Positions 54,949 through 64,000 of a stretch of DNA of 64,000 nt are shown in pieces (the stretch's first letter is position 1; each line of letters begins with the position of its first letter). The notes beneath the pieces were generated by a model that was not told the origin of the DNA, made no database searches, and saw only the letters and a program-made list of their open reading frames with translations. The translations under genes were made by a program, and so were the position numbers. This DNA comes from Hemerocallis citrina (Eukaryota; Streptophyta; Magnoliopsida; Asparagales; Asphodelaceae). The stretch is from positions 4,018,467-4,082,466 of the forward strand of contig CM030360.1 in assembly GCA_017893485.1 (NCBI GenBank). Direction: 5' to 3'.

Positions 54949-56463
54949 TTGCTAACGGCAAGATGGAAAAAATATTTTTTTGGGAGTTTTTGATGTCCAA
55001 AAATTATGAAAAAAATATGGTAATTCTCAGAAAAATGTAAGGAATTTTATAAGAATGATTTGGGATTTTTTTGAACGAATTTAACTATGGTTGTAGTTAA
55101 AATGCATAGTTTGACATATGAGTTTATATAGATTTTTGTTATGAAATTATAATTTGAAAGAATAAGTGAATTGGAATCTTAAGTAGGGATTTGGCAAAAA
55201 AAAAAAAAAAAGAAATGTGGTTGTGACATGATGCAATTATTTCCTCACTTATGGAACAATATGAAGTGTGTACATTATTTAGTAATGTGAAATTATCGTG
55301 ATGCGACAATTAATAAGTATATGCAATTTTTGTGTAATGATGGACTTGTGAATAAAGTTAGGAATCATGAATTAAAAGAGAATGTACATGTGAGTTTGAG
55401 GACTCGACATGGAAAATTTTATGAGTTGAAGATTGTGAAATGAAATTTGAAATAGAGTAGCTAAGTCTCCCCGGCATTGAGAAATGAAATGAAATAAAAT
55501 TAGACCAAGGTTGGTCATGATGAAATGAATGAAATAAGTCCGGTTGATGGAGAGGCTAACTCTAGAGATTAATTTTGTTCATGATTTTTAATAAAACTAA
55601 GGACTAGTGCATAGTAAAGATGTGATGAAAGTAAGAGAAAAACATTGAGTATGAGGGCCATGGGTAGCGGCGAGAGCGTATCCCAGGAATTCCCATGACG
55701 AGTCTGGGCGAGGATACTGTTCCAGAGTACCGTCCCAGTGGCGACGCTCGTGGAATGTTTGAAGACTACGGGTGGTGTCATGTTTATGGTGAGAGCGTAT
55801 CCCAGGAATTCCCATGATGCGTCTGGGTGAGGATACTACTCCAGAGTGCCTAAACATGAGTTCGTAGGTCAGATAACATCTAGGATACTTACCGTAATTA
55901 CAGTAGTAGATTAAGTCATAACGGGGGATTGAACCCTATAAAGATGAAGAACGAATAAGGGCTTGCCCTCGGACCTATGTAGTATGGGATGCATAGAATC
56001 CGAACAAGTGCGCATTAGTGTCATGTAACATAAATAAATGCATTAAGGATTAAGTGCACAATCACAACACGACATCAATAGGGTAGTCCCTTTAGTTTGA
56101 ATGTGACAAGTTTGTGTTTGTTAAATATGAAAAGTTGAGTTATACTATTTCCGGCATAGAGAGGATGGCCGTGTATAATGTTCGTCGGTTGAATAAACTG
56201 ACGTACCCACAGTCTTGTATGCAGGTAAATGTCATGTTAAAGATTAAAGAGGAATGGATGCTTAAAGATTATATCATGCTGTTGTACTTGTATTTAATTG
56301 TTGTATTTTACTTCCGCTGTGCAAAAGAAAGATGTAATTATGATGTAAACTCTGATGTATGATGAAAAGTTTTAATTTCCCTGTAAAATTGTACTAAAGA
56401 AAGTGAAAAGATCCTGTAGAACATCTCGAATTCAGTGTATTTGGAATTCGGGGCGTTACAGAG

Positions 56464-56475
56464 TGGTATCAGAGC
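56464..56475 (+). other. Primer-binding site of the chromovirus
   Basis: TGGTATCAGAGC three bases after the 5' LTR, complementary to the 3' end of initiator tRNA-Met. Confidence 0.93.
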
Positions 56476-56629
56476 CACACTTTCTACGCTTTCACACTTG
56501 TACAAATTTATAGAGAACGACACCCTAGAAGTGGACATTAGAGTGTGTATTTGAGTCTAGAGATTTAAATGTAAGTGACTTACATTTGTGTTGCTCTAAG
56601 ATTTATGCTTCTTCCTCTCTATTTCTAAG

Positions 56630-57055
56630 ATGGCTGATCACTTCGACCCTGCTGGAGGCGACGACTGGCATATTATTGAGGAAGAGTACCATCCTGGCCA
56701 AGCTGATTCCGAGGACGAGTACTACCCTGGGCAAGCAGATTCTGACGGTGAAGAATGGCCTGAATCCCGAGAGATCACCCCACCTCCGGATTCATCTGAT
56801 GATTCTTCTTCTGACGAAGTAGAAGAACCAGTTCCAAGTGGTCTTGTGACTTCTCTTCAGAGGCAAGTGGAAACCGTGAAGGAGAGAGTTGGAGTTTTGG
56901 AGGCTCAACTGGCAAAGCGAAAGGACGACTATTCTGTTCTCAGTCATCGGGTTTGGGAACTCGAGAAGAGGAAGAACCTGACTGACGTGCTGAAGGATGA
57001 GGTTGATGAACTACGAGAAGAACTTCGAGCAGCGAAGAGGACCCGTAGGAGTTAG
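56630..57055 (+). CDS. Acidic coiled-coil protein in the gag position of the chromovirus
   Basis: The ATG at 56630 opens a frame of 141 codons ending at TAG 57053-57055. The first half is very acidic with a repeated element (EYHPGQADSEDEYYPGQADS) and a DDSSSDEVEE run. The second half is a heptad-rich helix, likely a coiled coil (SLQRQVETVKERVGVLEAQL, DVLKDEVDELREELRAAK), ending in a basic KRTRRS tail. No capsid homology and no CCHC knuckle are present. It lies between the primer site and pol, where gag belongs, and is separated from the pol frame by about 90 bp with stops. It could be the N-terminal piece left after deletion of capsid and nucleocapsid, or an accessory protein. I do not know its function. 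Confidence 0.6.
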   Translation: MADHFDPAGGDDWHIIEEEYHPGQADSEDEYYPGQADSDGEEWPESREITPPPDSSDDSSSDEVEEPVPSGLVTSLQRQVETVKERVGVLEAQLAKRKDDYSVLSHRVWELEKRKNLTDVLKDEVDELREELRAAKRTRRS

Positions 57056-57148
57056 ATTGTTGTAGCTTCTATTTCTTCCATTCTGATGTTAAGAAATGTT
57101 TTTAAATTCGAATGTATAAACTTTGGAATTCAATGAAATGCAAGTTGA

Positions 57149-60100
57149 TTGGAAATTCATGTCTTATACTTCGAATTCAATGGACCTTTTACATCAGAAT
57201 ATGGAATGAAAGCTGTTGTGTTGTTCGATACTGGATCCTCTCATACATTTGTGTCTCCAAAGTTTGCTAAATTGTTGGGAGTTGAACCGAAGATTTTTCC
57301 AGGCAAGATCTTAGCAGTGGCTACTCCGACAGGGGAAACTTTAACCACTGATCGGTATTATGCTGATTGCGAGATTGTGATTGGAGATCGAGTCTTTGGC
57401 ATTGATCTAATCGAGCTGACTATCTTGGGAGTCGATGTTATCATTGGCATTGATTGGATGTCGGTGTACAGTGCAAGCATCGAGTGTAAGACCAAGACGG
57501 TGACAGTGAAGGCTCCAGGTGGACCTGAAGTCACGTTCCAAGGGAAGAAGAAGTGTGCTAAGCTGGTGGCAACTATCCGCAAGGAAGAGACTCCTGTGGA
57601 AGTGCAAGGGATTCCTGTGGTTCGGGACTATCCGACTGTGTTCTTGGAAGATTTTCCTGGGTTACCTCCGCATCGTGATGTAGAGTTCAGCATCACTGTT
57701 CAACCGGGAAGTGCACCCATTTCTAAGGCACCATATAGGATGGCTCCAGTGGAACAGGATGAGGTGAAACGGCAGATTGAGGAACTGTTGGAGAAAGGCT
57801 TTATTCAACCTAGTGCGTCACCTTGGGGAGCACCAGTGCTTTTGGTAAAGAAGAAGGATGGATCGATGAGATTGTGCATCGATTACCGAGAGCTGAATAA
57901 GGTCACCGTTCAGAATAAGTATCCGATTCCTCGAATTGATGACTTGTTCGATCATCTACAAGGAGCAGCTGTATTCTCCAAAAGAGATCTTCGATCAGGA
58001 TATCACCAAGTTCGAGTGAAAGCTGAAGATGTGCACAAAACTGCGTTTAGAACTCGGTATGGGCATTACGAATTCTTAGTTATGCCATTCGGAGTGACGA
58101 ATGCACCCGCAATCTTCATGGACTTGATGAACAGAGTTCTGAGGCCGTTTATTGATTCTTTCGTCGTGGTGTTTATCGACGATATTCTCGTGTACTCCAA
58201 GTCTGAGGAGGAGCACACTGAGCATCTGGCAGCAGTTTTGCAGAAGTTGGAAGAGCAGAAGTTGTATGCCAAGTTATCCAAGTGTGATTTCTGGAAATCT
58301 GAAGTGGCATTCCTAGGTCACATCCTTTCTAAGGAGGGAGTGGCAACTGATCCTCAGAAGATAGAGGCAGTGAGAGATTGGGCAAGGCCTACTACAGTGA
58401 AGGAAGTCAGAAGTTTCCTTGGGATGACTGGATACTACAGGAGATTCATTCAAGGTTATGCTCAGATAGCTGTACTGCTTACTGGACTGACCAAGAAGAA
58501 TGTGAGCTTCAAGTGGACTGAACAATGTGAGGCGAGTTTTCAGGAGTTGAAAGATAGGCTGACTACTGCACCTATTTTGGCTTTGCCTAGAGCAGGTGTT
58601 GAGTATGATGTTTATAGCGATGCTTCACATCGGGGGCTTGGTTGTGTCTTAATGCAAGAGGGAAGAGTAATCGCTTATGGGTCTAGGCAACTACGACCGC
58701 ATGAGAAAAATTACCCGACTCATGATCTGGAGTTGGCTGCGATTATCTTTGCTTTGAAGCAATGGAGGCACTACGTGTACGGTGAGAAGTTGAATATGTA
58801 CACGGACCACAAGAGCTTGAAGTATATATATCAGCAGAGAGATCTCAATCTGAGACAGCGGAGATGGTTGGAAGTGCTCGAGGATATGCGACCTGAGATC
58901 AAGTATCATCCTGGAAAGGCTAATGTTGTGGCTGATGCACTTAGTTGCAAGAGTAGTTTGGCCAGTTTGATTACAACTCAAAGGCATTTGATTGAGGAGC
59001 TGGATCGAGCAGGTATTGAGGTTGTCTTGCAAGGATTGGGAGCATCTTTGGCTCAGTTGAGGCTTCAGCCTACTCTGAATGCAAGGATCATTGCAAGTCA
59101 GGAGGTTGATGCTGATATTTTGGAGATGAAGGAGCAGGTCGGTGCTGGAAGGTTGCCCGGATTTCAAATCAGGGATGGAGTGCTGTGGTTCGGAGATAGA
59201 CTGTGCGTTCCAAATCAGGCGGACCTGAAAGTGAGTATTCTTCAGGAGGCGCATGTTACTCTTTTGTCGGTACATCCTGGGAGTACTAAGATGTACAAAG
59301 ACATCAAACAGCATTTCTGGTGGTCAGGTTTGAAGCGGGATGTGGCTGAATTTGTCGCGAAGTGTGAGGTTTGTCAGCAAGTCAAAGCCGAAAATCAGAG
59401 ACCCGGAGGTCTATTACAGCCGTTACCTATTCCGGAATGGAAGTGGGATAACATCAGTATGGATTTCATTACGGGATTGCCTAAGAGTTCCAAAGGCAAT
59501 GATGCAATTTGGGTTATAGTCGATCGACTTACCAAGTCCGCTCACTTTTTGGCGATGAAACTCACTGCTTCGATGGACAAGTTGGCTGAGATGTATGTTG
59601 GTGAGATTGTCAGACTTCATGGCGTTCCGTCAACCATTGTGTCTGATCGAGATGCGCGGTTTACTTCGCATTTCTGGAGGAGTCTTCAGGCAGCTTTGGG
59701 TACCAAGACAGATTTCAGCACTGCTTTTCATCCGCAAACCGATGGGCAGACCGAGAGAGTCAATCGTATTCTTGAGGATATGCTTCGGTGTTGTATACTA
59801 GACTTCGGAGGCAGTTGGGAAAGACACTTACCTTTGGTGGAGTTTGCCTACAACAACAGTTTTCAGGCTAGCATTGGGATGGCGCCGTACGAAGCTCTGT
59901 ATGGCAGGACGTGCAGGACACCTGTTTGTTGGTATGAAGTTGGGGAGCGTCAGTTGTTTGGTCCTGAGCTTGTACAACTGACTTCTGAGAAGATTGATCT
60001 GATCAGGAAGAGGTTGGTGGAAGCTCAGAGCAGGCAGAAAAGCTATGCAGACAACCGGAGAAGGGACCTTGAGTTTGAGGTTGGTGACTTCGTCTTTCTG

Positions 60101-60499
60101 AAGGTATCACCCAGTAAAGGTGTGGTTCGTTTTGGCAAAGGTGGGAAGTTAGCCCCGAGGTTTATAGGCCCGTATAAGATATTGAAAAGGATCGGGAAAA
60201 CTGCTTACCGGCTTGAATTACCGGAAGAGTTGTCTCAGGTGCACAATGTCTTTCATGTGTCTATGCTGAGAGGTTACATTCCAGACCCGAGTCATCATTT
60301 GCCTGAAGTGCCGGAAGGTTTGCAGTTAGATCTGAATTACATCGAGTCTCCTGTTGAGATTGTTGATCGTCGAGAGAAAGTCTTGAGGAATAAGACGATA
60401 CCGATGGTCAAAGTAGTCTGGAGAAACCACTTGGTTGAAGAGGCTACTTGGGAATCTGAGGAGAGGATGTTGAAGGACTATCCTGAGCTTTTTGCTTGA
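57149..60499 (+). CDS. Chromovirus Pol: protease, reverse transcriptase, RNase H, integrase, chromodomain
   Basis: The frame is open from 57149 (a TTG; the first ATG is 57206-57208) to TGA 60497-60499. Domains in order: aspartic protease with [14 protein letters not shown] (DTG 57227-57235); reverse transcriptase with [32 protein letters not shown] and catalytic FIDD (58172-58183); RNase H with [13 protein letters not shown] and [10 protein letters not shown]; integrase with an H-H-C-C finger (EAH..SVHPG, KCEVCQ) and the triad D 59462, D 59645, E 59753, the last two 35 residues apart; [17 protein letters not shown] after the core; and a C-terminal chromodomain-like segment ([33 protein letters not shown]), the mark of chromoviruses, in the Tekay/Del style. 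No stop or frameshift is present and every catalytic residue is in place. The start is peculiar: protease begins within 25 residues, with no gag or zinc knuckle in front. Confidence 0.95.
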   Translation: MEIHVLYFEFNGPFTSEYGMKAVVLFDTGSSHTFVSPKFAKLLGVEPKIFPGKILAVATPTGETLTTDRYYADCEIVIGDRVFGIDLIELTILGVDVIIGIDWMSVYSASIECKTKTVTVKAPGGPEVTFQGKKKCAKLVATIRKEETPVEVQGIPVVRDYPTVFLEDFPGLPPHRDVEFSITVQPGSAPISKAPYRMAPVEQDEVKRQIEELLEKGFIQPSASPWGAPVLLVKKKDGSMRLCIDYRELNKVTVQNKYPIPRIDDLFDHLQGAAVFSKRDLRSGYHQVRVKAEDVHKTAFRTRYGHYEFLVMPFGVTNAPAIFMDLMNRVLRPFIDSFVVVFIDDILVYSKSEEEHTEHLAAVLQKLEEQKLYAKLSKCDFWKSEVAFLGHILSKEGVATDPQKIEAVRDWARPTTVKEVRSFLGMTGYYRRFIQGYAQIAVLLTGLTKKNVSFKWTEQCEASFQELKDRLTTAPILALPRAGVEYDVYSDASHRGLGCVLMQEGRVIAYGSRQLRPHEKNYPTHDLELAAIIFALKQWRHYVYGEKLNMYTDHKSLKYIYQQRDLNLRQRRWLEVLEDMRPEIKYHPGKANVVADALSCKSSLASLITTQRHLIEELDRAGIEVVLQGLGASLAQLRLQPTLNARIIASQEVDADILEMKEQVGAGRLPGFQIRDGVLWFGDRLCVPNQADLKVSILQEAHVTLLSVHPGSTKMYKDIKQHFWWSGLKRDVAEFVAKCEVCQQVKAENQRPGGLLQPLPIPEWKWDNISMDFITGLPKSSKGNDAIWVIVDRLTKSAHFLAMKLTASMDKLAEMYVGEIVRLHGVPSTIVSDRDARFTSHFWRSLQAALGTKTDFSTAFHPQTDGQTERVNRILEDMLRCCILDFGGSWERHLPLVEFAYNNSFQASIGMAPYEALYGRTCRTPVCWYEVGERQLFGPELVQLTSEKIDLIRKRLVEAQSRQKSYADNRRRDLEFEVGDFVFLKVSPSKGVVRFGKGGKLAPRFIGPYKILKRIGKTAYRLELPEELSQVHNVFHVSMLRGYIPDPSHHLPEVPEGLQLDLNYIESPVEIVDRREKVLRNKTIPMVKVVWRNHLVEEATWESEERMLKDYPELFA

Positions 60500-60585
60500 T
60501 TGTATTTTTGTATCTTTTGTTCTTGTTGTGTGTGTTGTATTTTGTTTCTCGCTCTTGATTGTAGTTCCGGGGACGAAACTATTCT

Positions 60586-60598
60586 AAGGAGGGAGTGC
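60586..60598 (+). other. Polypurine tract of the chromovirus
   Basis: AAGGAGGGAGTGC immediately before the 3' LTR. Confidence 0.8.
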
Positions 60599-62290
60599 TG
60601 TAATATCCTGATTTTTCAATTAATGAAAAATTATTTATCTTGCACGTAGTGTGCACGTGCAATATTTTGTTTGGATTATTTTATTATGATGTGTATAAAT
60701 ATTTAAATATTTTCTCACATTATTTTGTACAAAAAGCCTTTCTTTAAATAAATAAAAAAAGCCTTATTTTAATTTAATTAAAAGCCCTTTTTCTTAAAAA
60801 TCCCAAAAATGTATTTTTATTTTTTCTTAATAAACCATTTTGGCCCAAAAAGAAAGCCCATGAATTAATCCCTTTTAATTAAACTTGTCATGTAGAAGAT
60901 TTTTTTTAACTAATTTATTTTTATACAAAATTAAAATGTACAAATTTTTGGCCTAGTTGCATGCACGTGCACTACACGTACACGTGCAATGCACACTCTC
61001 TTTCTAGGCCGGATTGCTTCTTTTTTGGAGGGAGATTTGATTTTGATCATGGTGTTCATGGAGGTAGTTTTGGGGATGTGGGTAGTTTTTATAACTCCTA
61101 CTTTAATCTAGGCCCTTCATTCTACAACCAACCACTCAATCTTGGCCCTCCATTTCACCTATTCTCTAGTATAAATACCCCCCCCTCTCATGGCTATTTT
61201 CATATGCTATTTTATATTTCCAAACTATAGTCTTATTGTAGTAATAGTGTGAGTTATAAAAGATAGAGAGATTGTGTGGGATTTGCTTGCTTGTTCCAAG
61301 AAGGAGTGGCCGGCATCATTCCAAGGAGAAGAAGCTTTCGGTGTGTGCTTGGAGGCTTGGAGCTTGTGCGCGCTTTTGGCTAGGAGGTGGTGCTTTCATT
61401 CGCAAGGCTTGTGTTGCTAAATTTGTTTAGTTCTCTCCATTCAAGGTGGGTAAACATTTCATATTTCTAATATAGGTCCATGCTAGTTTCAACTATCAAA
61501 AGATGCATGAAAAATACTAATAAGAGCCCACTTTAATTGAGTAGTTAGTATATGAATTGTTTGAAATGTGGTGATTAATGTGTGTATGGCTCTAGTATTA
61601 AAATTAAATTGTGTGTAGAATGCCCCATGATTATTAGTATGAAGTTATGATGGTGATTAAATTTATTTAAGAATGTTGTTAGTATGAATTGAGATATGAT
61701 GCATGAATAAGAACGCTTGTTAATTGTAAAGTTGAAACATGGAATTTATTAAGAAAGAGTACACTTTATTTTGGAAAAAAGAATGAATTTCTTGTATGGT
61801 TGAGTTGTGATTTATGCAACTGATAAGTGAGTATATTTCATTGTGACATAGATTGATTAATGAAAGTACTACTCATAAAGTTAGTAGTTGAGTTGTGATG
61901 AATAGATCTTTATGTTGATATGAATATGGACTATTAGAAACATATATATATTGGTTGAATAAAGAGTCAAATAACAGTAAATTGTCACAAGGAAATCTTT
62001 GAATAAAAAGATTAGTAGATCAATTATTTGGCAATGTCGAAAATGCAACATATGGTAGTTTTAATAAATGACTCATGGATTTGTATGTGAAAAATATATT
62101 TTATTAGTGCAAAAATTATTCTTTTCTTATAGGTATGAACTTTATATGAATGGGGATTAATCTGGAGATTTTCAGTAATTTTTATAAAAACAATGAGAAA
62201 CCAAGCTTAATTGAACATCGAGTATTTTTGATAAACAGTGGCTAATTGATTCAAAAAGATTTTTATATGGACTGTAACAACCTGAGCTAG

Positions 62291-62345
62291 TAGCTCAGGC
62301 GGTCACTGTGTGCGTTGGCTTCTCTGGTTTGAACGGTTCGAATCC
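62291..62345 (+). promoter_or_regulatory. tRNA-like pol III promoter 1 in the 3' LTR
   Basis: A-box-like TAGCTCAGGCGG at 62291 and B-box GGTTCGAATCC at 62335, 44 nt apart; a T run (TTTTTTTTG) follows at about 62357, a possible pol III terminator that is absent from the 5' LTR copy. Confidence 0.65.
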
Positions 62346-62444
62346 CTGGATCAACACTTTTTTTTGTTTAATTCTTTCAAAACTAGTAATCAGCGAACTG
62401 AGAGTATTTATAGCTCTCAGTTGCTTTTATGCTATGTCGGCAAT

Positions 62445-62498
62445 TGGCCTAGCGGTCTGTGCTCTAGGCTGTGTCGGTGGTGTGCTTGGGTTCGATTC
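62445..62498 (+). promoter_or_regulatory. tRNA-like pol III promoter 2 in the 3' LTR
   Basis: TGGCCTAGCGG at 62445 and GGTTCGATTC at 62489, 44 nt apart. The first long T run after it is TTTTTTTGGG at about 62525. Confidence 0.65.
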
Positions 62499-64000
62499 TT
62501 GCTAACGGCAAGATGGAAAAAATATTTTTTTGGGAGTTTTTGATGTCCAAAAATTATGAAAAAAATATGGTAATTCTCAGAAAAATGTAATGAATTTTAT
62601 AAGAATGATTTGGGATTTTTTTGAATGAATTTAACTATGGTTGTAGTTAAAATGCATAGTTTGACATATGAGTTTATATAGATTTTTGTTATGAAATTAT
62701 AATTTGAAAGAATAAGTGAATTGGAATCTTAAGTAGGGATTTGGCAAAAAAAAAAAAAAAAGAAATGTGGCTGTGACATGATGCAATTATTTCCTCACTT
62801 ATGGAACAATATGAAGTGTGTACATTATTTAGTAATGTGAAATTATCGTGATGCGATAATTAATAAGTATATGCAATTTTTGTGCAATGATGGACTTGTG
62901 AATAAAGTTAGGAATCATGAATTGAAAGAGAATGCACATGTGAGTTTGAGGACTCGACATGGAAAATTTTATGAGTTGAAGATTGTGAAATGAAATTTGA
63001 AATAGAGTAGCTAAGTCTCCCCGGCATTGAGAAATGAAATGAAATGAAATTAGACCAAGGTTGGTCATGATGAAATGAATGAAATAAGTCCGGTTGATGG
63101 AGAGGCTAACTCTAGAGATTAATTTTGTTCATGATTTTTAATAAAACTAAGGACTAGTGCATAGTGAAGATGTGATGAAAGTAAGAGAAAAACATTGAGT
63201 ATGAGGGCCATGGGTAGCAGCGAGAGCGTATCCCAGGAATTCCCATGACGAGTCTGGGTGAGGATACTGTTCCAGAGTACCGTCCCAGTGGCGACGCTCG
63301 TGGAATGTTTGAAGACTACGGGTGGTGTCATGTTTATGGTGAGAGCATATCCCAGGAATTCCCATGATGCGTCTGGGTGAGGATACTACTCCAGAGTGCC
63401 TAAACATGAGTTCGTAGGTCAGATAACATCTATGATACTTACCGTAATTACAGTAGTAGATTAAGTCATAACGGGGGATTGAACCCTATAAAGATGAAGA
63501 ACGAATAAGGGCTTGCCCTCGGACCTATGTAGTATGGGATGCATAGAATCCGAACAAGTGCGCATTAGTGTCATGTAACATAAATAAATGCATTAAGGAT
63601 TAAGTGCACAATCACAACACGACATCAATAGGGTAGTCCCTTTAGTTTGAATGTGACAAGTTTGTGTTTGTTAAATATGAAAAGTTGAGTTATACTATTT
63701 CCGGCATAGAGAGGATGGCCGTGTATAATGTTCGTCGGTTGAATAAACTGACGTACCCACAGTCTTGTATGCAGGTAAATGTCATGTTAAAGATTAAAGA
63801 GGAATGGATGCTTAAAGATTATATCATGCTGTTGTACTTGTATTTAATTGTTGTATTTTACTTCCGCTGTGCAAAAGAAAGATGTAATTATGATGTAAAC
63901 TCTGATGTATGATGAAAAGTTTTAATTTCCCTGTAAAATTGTACTAAAGAAAGTGAAAAGATCCTGTAGAACATCTCGAATTCAGTGTATTTGGGATTCG

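Larger units (their letters stand above)
53080..56460 (+). repeat. Tekay-like chromovirus, 5' LTR (3.4 kb)
   Basis: TGTAATATCCTGATTTTTC to TCGGGGCGTTACA. The flank ACAAG (53075-53079) should recur after the 3' LTR, just outside the window. A short frame (53428-53697) is not a gene. 55670-55855 contains two diverged copies of a 55-bp unit (GAGAGCGTATCCCAGGAATT ... TCCAGAGT). Confidence 0.95.
53080..64000 (+). mobile_element. Tekay-like Ty3/gypsy chromovirus, complete except the last bases of the 3' LTR
   Basis: Two LTRs of about 3.4 kb, an initiator-tRNA-Met primer site, a long intact pol with a C-terminal chromodomain-like segment, and a polypurine tract. The LTRs look nearly identical, with two indels of 15-17 bp (the 3' LTR is longer at about 60670 and 62346). 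The 3' LTR lacks only about 10 bp at the window edge. Total length is about 10.9 kb. A gag gene is not recognisable. Confidence 0.95.
60599..64000 (+). repeat. Tekay-like chromovirus, 3' LTR (last about 10 bp outside)
   Basis: TGTAATATCCTGATTTTTC onward, colinear with 53080-56450. Differences by eye are scattered single bases and two small insertions (TTTGGATTATT-type at about 60670; CCTGGATCAACACTTTTT at about 62346). Confidence 0.95.

Noticed and set aside
57149..60499. Endogenous pararetrovirus (caulimovirus type)
   Set aside because: Presence of integrase, chromodomain, paired LTRs, primer site and polypurine tract identifies a Ty3/gypsy chromovirus.

Overview
This is nuclear DNA from a flowering plant, almost certainly a eudicot with a large transposon-rich genome. 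The evidence is GT-AG introns, AAACCCTA-type leader sequence, an intact ORANGE (OR) gene, FAR1-related (FRS) genes, and plant lineages of nearly every transposon superfamily. I see no bacterial, organellar or viral gene set, no tRNA or rRNA gene and no CRISPR array.

Layout. 1-311 (minus) is the N-terminal part of an FRS gene, with its probable leader up to about 1.9 kb. 1.9-10.8 kb is a nest: Helitron ends hold a PIF/Harbinger transposon (2772-9916), whose transposase gene is split by a LINE (4599-8563, 12-bp target duplication), with a second Helitron in its right half. 11.3-12.7 kb is a GC-ended hAT element with an 8-bp duplication. 13494-18244 (minus) is the one complete host gene, OR: eight exons join into an unbroken 314-residue frame. 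Its introns hold a PIF-type MITE and a Mutator-like element with a Harbinger-type element inside it. A MULE-type MITE and a 4.6-kb solo LTR (18957-23551) lie just upstream of OR.

23607-35518 is a Ty1/copia array with three LTRs and two short gag-protease internal regions. One internal region is split by a second retroelement (27166-34056) that carries a chimeric piece of two host genes (2OG-Fe(II) oxygenase plus GDSL esterase) where gag should be. 36.5-39.2 kb has a Helitron, a TRIM-like element, a frameshifted S40-family gene and a hAT MITE. 39604-49173 is a long-TIR MITE split by a MULE and by a 7.9-kb LARD-type retroelement filled with tandem repeats. 51060-51342 is the start of a second FRS gene, cut by a CACTA element, which is itself cut by a Tekay-like Ty3/gypsy chromovirus (53080 to beyond 64000). 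That chromovirus has intact pol but no recognisable gag, and each 3.4-kb LTR carries two tRNA-like A-box/B-box pairs.

How it works together. OR is the only gene with a clear cellular job (plastid carotenoid accumulation), and it remains intact although both introns and promoter are loaded with insertions. Many elements are non-autonomous (MITEs, LARD, TRIM, truncated copia, host-gene-carrying copia, gag-less chromovirus), so much of the mobility recorded here must have been supplied in trans. Boundaries were set by eye from terminal motifs and target-site duplications.
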